A stretch of DNA of 64,000 nt from TMED27 sp041397865. GTDB taxonomy: Bacteria; Pseudomonadota; Alphaproteobacteria; Micavibrionales; Micavibrionaceae. Positions 60,954-64,000 of the stretch are shown piece after piece (within the stretch, counting starts at the first letter, position 1; each line of letters opens with the position of its first letter). The stretch covers positions 1 through 64,000 of the forward strand of contig JAWKVT010000001.1 of assembly GCA_041397865.1 (NCBI GenBank), given 5' to 3'. Both the position numbers and the translations under genes were made by a program. The notes beneath the pieces are model-generated. The model saw nothing but the letters and a program-made list of their open reading frames with translations. It made no database searches and had not been told where the DNA came from.

Positions 60954-63662
60954 ATGACAAAATGGGTCTATAGTTTCGGTAAAGACAAGAATGACGGCGA
61001 CACCTCGATGCGCAATCTTCTCGGAGGGAAGGGGTGTAACCTCGCGGAAATGGCGGGGTTGGGGCTTCCCGTTCCGCCGGGCTTCACCATCACCACCGAA
61101 GTCTGCACGCATTATTACGACCACGATCAGAGCTTCCCCGAGGACCTCGCCGCTCAGGTAAAGGAAGCCCTCGCTCTTGTAGAAAAGCAAATGGACGCCA
61201 AATTCGGCGATACAAAGAACCCGCTGCTTGTCTCCGTGCGCTCGGGCGCGCGCGTGTCGATGCCCGGCATGATGGATACGGTCCTCAATCTCGGCCTGAA
61301 CGACGACACGGTAAAAGGGCTCGAAGAGCAATCCGGCGATGCGCGCTTTGCCTGGGATTCTTACCGCCGCTTTATCCAGATGTACGGCGATGTTGTTCTG
61401 GGCGTGGATCACCACGAATTTGAAGACGTGATCGAACGCTACAAGCGCGACGAAGATTTAAAACAAGACACCGACATTCCCGCTGAGGGCTGGAAACAGA
61501 TTGTTGGGGAATATAAGGCTGTGGTCGAACGTGAAACCGGCCAGCCCTTCCCCCACGACCCCGCAGAGCAGCTCTGGGGCGCGATCAGTGCCGTATTCAA
61601 AAGCTGGATGGTGCCGCGGGCCATTACCTATCGCCGCATTCACGAAATTCCTGAAAGCTGGGGAACCGCCGTGAATGTGCAATCCATGGTGTTCGGCAAT
61701 ATGGGCGAAGATTGCGCCACCGGCGTGGCTTTCACCCGCGACCCCTCAACTGGCGAGAATTATTTCTACGGCGAATATCTTATTAATGCGCAGGGCGAAG
61801 ATGTCGTCGCCGGTATCCGCACACCGCAATCCCTGACCCAAAAGGGCCGCGAAATGGAAGGTAGCGATTTGCCGTCTATGGAAGAAACGATGCCCGGTGT
61901 TTTCAAACAGCTCGACGATGTGCGCCTGAAACTGGAAAAGCATTATAAAGACGTGCAGGACCTTGAGTTCACGGTGCAGAAGGACAAGCTGTTTATGCTC
62001 CAGACCCGCAGCGGAAAACGCACGGCCAAAGCCGCTCTTAAAATCGCCGTGGATATGGTGGAAGAGGGGCTGATTACGCAGGAAGAGGCGCTGCTGCGCG
62101 TCGATCCGCAGGCGCTGGATCAATTGCTTCACCCCACGCTCGACCCCAAAGCCGAAAAGGATATCCTGACCAAAGGTCTGCCGGCTTCGCCGGGCGCGGC
62201 TTCGGGGAAGGTTGTCTTTACCTCCGAGGAAGCCGAGGCCCTTGCTCAGGCTGGGGAGCGCGTTATTCTTTGCCGTCAGGAAACCTCACCCGAGGATATC
62301 TCAGGCATGCATGCCTCCGCCGGTATTCTGACCTCCCGCGGCGGAATGACCAGCCACGCGGCGGTCGTCGCCCGCGGTATGGGAACATGCTGCGTCGCCG
62401 GAGCCGGTGAACTTCACATTGATGTAAAAAGCAAACGCATCCGTATTGATGAGCGCGAAATCAGGGAAGGCGATGTCATCACCCTCGACGGCTCAACCGG
62501 TGAAGTCATGGCCGGTGAGGTCGATACAATCCAGCCCGAGTTGTCCGGGGAGTTTGGCACCTTGATGGCATGGGCCGACGAACGCCGCCGGATGAACGTT
62601 CGCGCTAACGCCGAAACACCGCTGGATGCCAAAACCGCCCGCGAATTCGGCGCCGAAGGTATAGGCCTGTGCCGGACCGAACATATGTTCTTTGATGCAG
62701 GCCGCATCCAGAATGTGCGCGAAATGATTTTTGCCACGAATGAAGACGAGCGCCGCACCGCGCTTGGTAAACTCCTTCCCGCCCAGCGTGAGGATTTTGC
62801 CGGGCTGTTTGAAATTATGTCCGGCCTTCCGGTCACGGTGCGCCTGCTCGACCCGCCCTTGCATGAATTCCTGCCCCACGCGCCGGAGGATATCGACAAT
62901 TTCGCCAAAAGCGCAGGCATCTCGCACGATGATGTGCGCCGCCGCCTGAACGACCTGCATGAGATGAACCCGATGCTCGGCCACCGTGGCTGCCGCCTCG
63001 GGATCACCTATCCTGAAATTTACGCCATGCAGGCGCGCGCCGTTTTCGAAGGGGCGTTGGAAGCTGCCGCAAAAACCGGAGAAACCGTAACCCCGGAAAT
63101 CATGATCCCCCTCGTTGGCGCGGTGAAAGAGCTGGAGATTATGCGTAAGGTGGTCGAGAATGCCGCCGCCGCCGTATTCGAAGAAAAAGGCCAAAGCCTC
63201 GAATACACCGTCGGCACGATGATCGAGCTGCCGCGCGCCGCACTGACAGCGAATGAAATTGCCCGTTCCGCCGATTTCTTCAGCTTCGGCACCAATGACC
63301 TCACACAAACAACACTGGGGATGAGCCGCGATGACGCGGCCAATTTCCTTCCCGCCTATGTCGGCCACGGCATTTATGAGCGCGACCCGTTCGCCTCGAT
63401 TGATGTGGACGGTGTCGGGCGGCTGGTCGAGGTTGCTGTCCATGGCGGCCGCCAGACAAAAGCCGGTATCAAGCTTGGCATTTGCGGCGAGCATGGCGGC
63501 GACCCCGCGTCCATCGCGTTTTGTGAGCGCATCGGCCTCGATTACGTCTCCTGCTCCCCCTACCGCGTGCCGATCGCACGGTTAGCTGCCGCGCAGGCTG
63601 CAATCAGGGAGGGCGCAGCAAAAACTGTCCCTTTAGCCGGTAAGGCTGCTGCCGGTGGGTAG
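60954..63662 (+). CDS. ppdK: Pyruvate, phosphate dikinase
   Basis: This 902-residue PPDK starts with the ATP-grasp domain (GGKGCNLAEMAGLGLPVPPGFTI). The phosphohistidine domain has LTSRGGMTSHAAVVARGMG with the catalytic His. The PEP/pyruvate TIM barrel has GIGLCRTEHMFF and FGTNDLTQTTLGMSRDDA. It interconverts ATP, Pi and pyruvate with AMP, PPi and PEP. AGGAG lies 9 nt before the start. Its complete three-domain build contrasts with the glutamine-kinase-like protein at 5411. Confidence 0.97.
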   Translation: MTKWVYSFGKDKNDGDTSMRNLLGGKGCNLAEMAGLGLPVPPGFTITTEVCTHYYDHDQSFPEDLAAQVKEALALVEKQMDAKFGDTKNPLLVSVRSGARVSMPGMMDTVLNLGLNDDTVKGLEEQSGDARFAWDSYRRFIQMYGDVVLGVDHHEFEDVIERYKRDEDLKQDTDIPAEGWKQIVGEYKAVVERETGQPFPHDPAEQLWGAISAVFKSWMVPRAITYRRIHEIPESWGTAVNVQSMVFGNMGEDCATGVAFTRDPSTGENYFYGEYLINAQGEDVVAGIRTPQSLTQKGREMEGSDLPSMEETMPGVFKQLDDVRLKLEKHYKDVQDLEFTVQKDKLFMLQTRSGKRTAKAALKIAVDMVEEGLITQEEALLRVDPQALDQLLHPTLDPKAEKDILTKGLPASPGAASGKVVFTSEEAEALAQAGERVILCRQETSPEDISGMHASAGILTSRGGMTSHAAVVARGMGTCCVAGAGELHIDVKSKRIRIDEREIREGDVITLDGSTGEVMAGEVDTIQPELSGEFGTLMAWADERRRMNVRANAETPLDAKTAREFGAEGIGLCRTEHMFFDAGRIQNVREMIFATNEDERRTALGKLLPAQREDFAGLFEIMSGLPVTVRLLDPPLHEFLPHAPEDIDNFAKSAGISHDDVRRRLNDLHEMNPMLGHRGCRLGITYPEIYAMQARAVFEGALEAAAKTGETVTPEIMIPLVGAVKELEIMRKVVENAAAAVFEEKGQSLEYTVGTMIELPRAALTANEIARSADFFSFGTNDLTQTTLGMSRDDAANFLPAYVGHGIYERDPFASIDVDGVGRLVEVAVHGGRQTKAGIKLGICGEHGGDPASIAFCERIGLDYVSCSPYRVPIARLAAAQAAIREGAAKTVPLAGKAAAGG

Positions 63663-63742
63663 CGGTCAGCTCTTTCTTTTGCCGTCGTCCCGGCCAATCG
63701 TAGGGAACTGCGGTGTTGGCCGTAGATAATTGATAAGCCCTC

Positions 63743-63763
63743 TCGACTTCGCTCAGGATGACA
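63743..63763. repeat. Copy of a widespread intergenic repeat motif
   Basis: CGACTTCGCTCAGGATGACA and its surroundings match a short dispersed motif that I recall from many bacterial intergenic regions (the complement of GTCATCCTGAGCGAAGTCG). It sits between ppdK and the small membrane protein gene. Its origin is unclear. Confidence 0.4.
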
Positions 63764-63777
63764 AGTAGAGTGATGTA

Positions 63778-63930
63778 ATGACAGATGACAAAGAAGAAAA
63801 GCAAGACGTTCTGAAAACCTTCGATATGTATCACTTCTTTTCCCGTAAAGATGTGATGCTGGTGATTGTCTTCCTCATCGCATTTCTCATTTTCTCACTA
63901 GCCGTTTGGCTATATCCGCAGATCGTTTAG
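63778..63930 (+). CDS. Small single-pass membrane protein, 50 residues
   Basis: MTDDKEEKQDVLKTF is followed by a basic/aromatic stretch and a hydrophobic segment (about residues 27-46), ending YPQIV. The frame is short, intact and begins at ATG without a strong ribosome-binding site. I do not recognise it. It follows ppdK on the same strand. Confidence 0.5.
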   Translation: MTDDKEEKQDVLKTFDMYHFFSRKDVMLVIVFLIAFLIFSLAVWLYPQIV

Positions 63931-63975
63931 CGAATAAAATTGACATAATAAAAAAACTTCTTTAAACACACTGGT

Positions 63976-64000
63976 ATGAACAATACCCTTTTCAATCTTG
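63976..64000 (+). CDS. Possible gene start cut by the window edge
   Basis: An ATG at 63976 opens MNNTLFNL to the edge. Only eight residues are visible and no Shine-Dalgarno sequence is convincing. Confidence 0.2.

Overview
The window reads as a chromosomal segment of an alphaproteobacterium. The evidence is the housekeeping set (dnaK/dnaJ/grpE, rph-rdgB-hemW, uvrC, nth, dapB, pyruvate phosphate dikinase, a long-chain prenyl diphosphate synthase), a bactofilin and a sigma-32-like CTTGAA promoter. A Micavibrio-like lineage is possible but not shown. No rRNA, CRISPR array, integrase or intact insertion sequence was seen.

Region 1 (1-3455): a truncated unknown gene, a divergent pair (multi-spanning membrane protein and polyprenyl-phosphate-type GT2 glycosyltransferase), an unknown gene and a CAU-anticodon tRNA that looks like tRNA-Ile2. 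Region 2 (3456-10378): an AT-richer segment that begins at the tRNA 3' end and ends at a 12-bp copy of that 3' end. It carries a pentapeptide-repeat gene, possibly frameshifted, and six tightly packed or overlapping plus-strand genes. These six match, enzyme by enzyme, the Campylobacter jejuni pathway (Cj1415-Cj1420) for the O-methyl phosphoramidate (MeOPN) capsule modification: CysC-like nucleotide 3'-kinase, methyltransferase, PEP-synthase-like glutamine kinase, class I amidotransferase-like hydrolase, cytidylyltransferase and a sulfotransferase-fold protein that is a good candidate for the terminal transferase. This is the most interesting content of the window.

Region 3 (10480-19721): a 1794-residue RTX/type I secreted multidomain protein, a MaoC hydratase, a subtilisin-like autotransporter and FabI. 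Region 4 (19751-37850): a Wzx/Wzy-type polysaccharide locus. On the minus strand it has an acyltransferase, glycosyltransferases, a Wzy/WaaL-like polymerase or ligase, a polyprenyl-phosphate sugar-phosphotransferase, rmlA, rmlD, rmlB, rmlC and a second RmlB-like enzyme. It continues with a Wzx-like flippase, a glycoside hydrolase lipoprotein, a Wza-like export lipoprotein, a P-loop-degenerate CpsD-like ATPase and a Wzz-like copolymerase. The phosphoramidate island lies about 10 kb from this locus, so a cell-surface glycan is the obvious acceptor for the modification (inference).

Region 5 (37974-64000): pentapeptide protein, uvrC, bactofilin, nth, an Ada-like repair protein, dapB, dnaJ with an extra small J-protein, dnaK, grpE, rph-rdgB, an IcmD/DotP-like small protein with its own promoter, hemW, a stand-alone SUV3-helicase-type C-terminal protein, a Rap1a/Tai-like protein, a CsoR-type repressor with a permease and palindromic operator, a response regulator, a prenyl diphosphate synthase, a GNAT acetyltransferase, ppdK and a 50-residue membrane protein.
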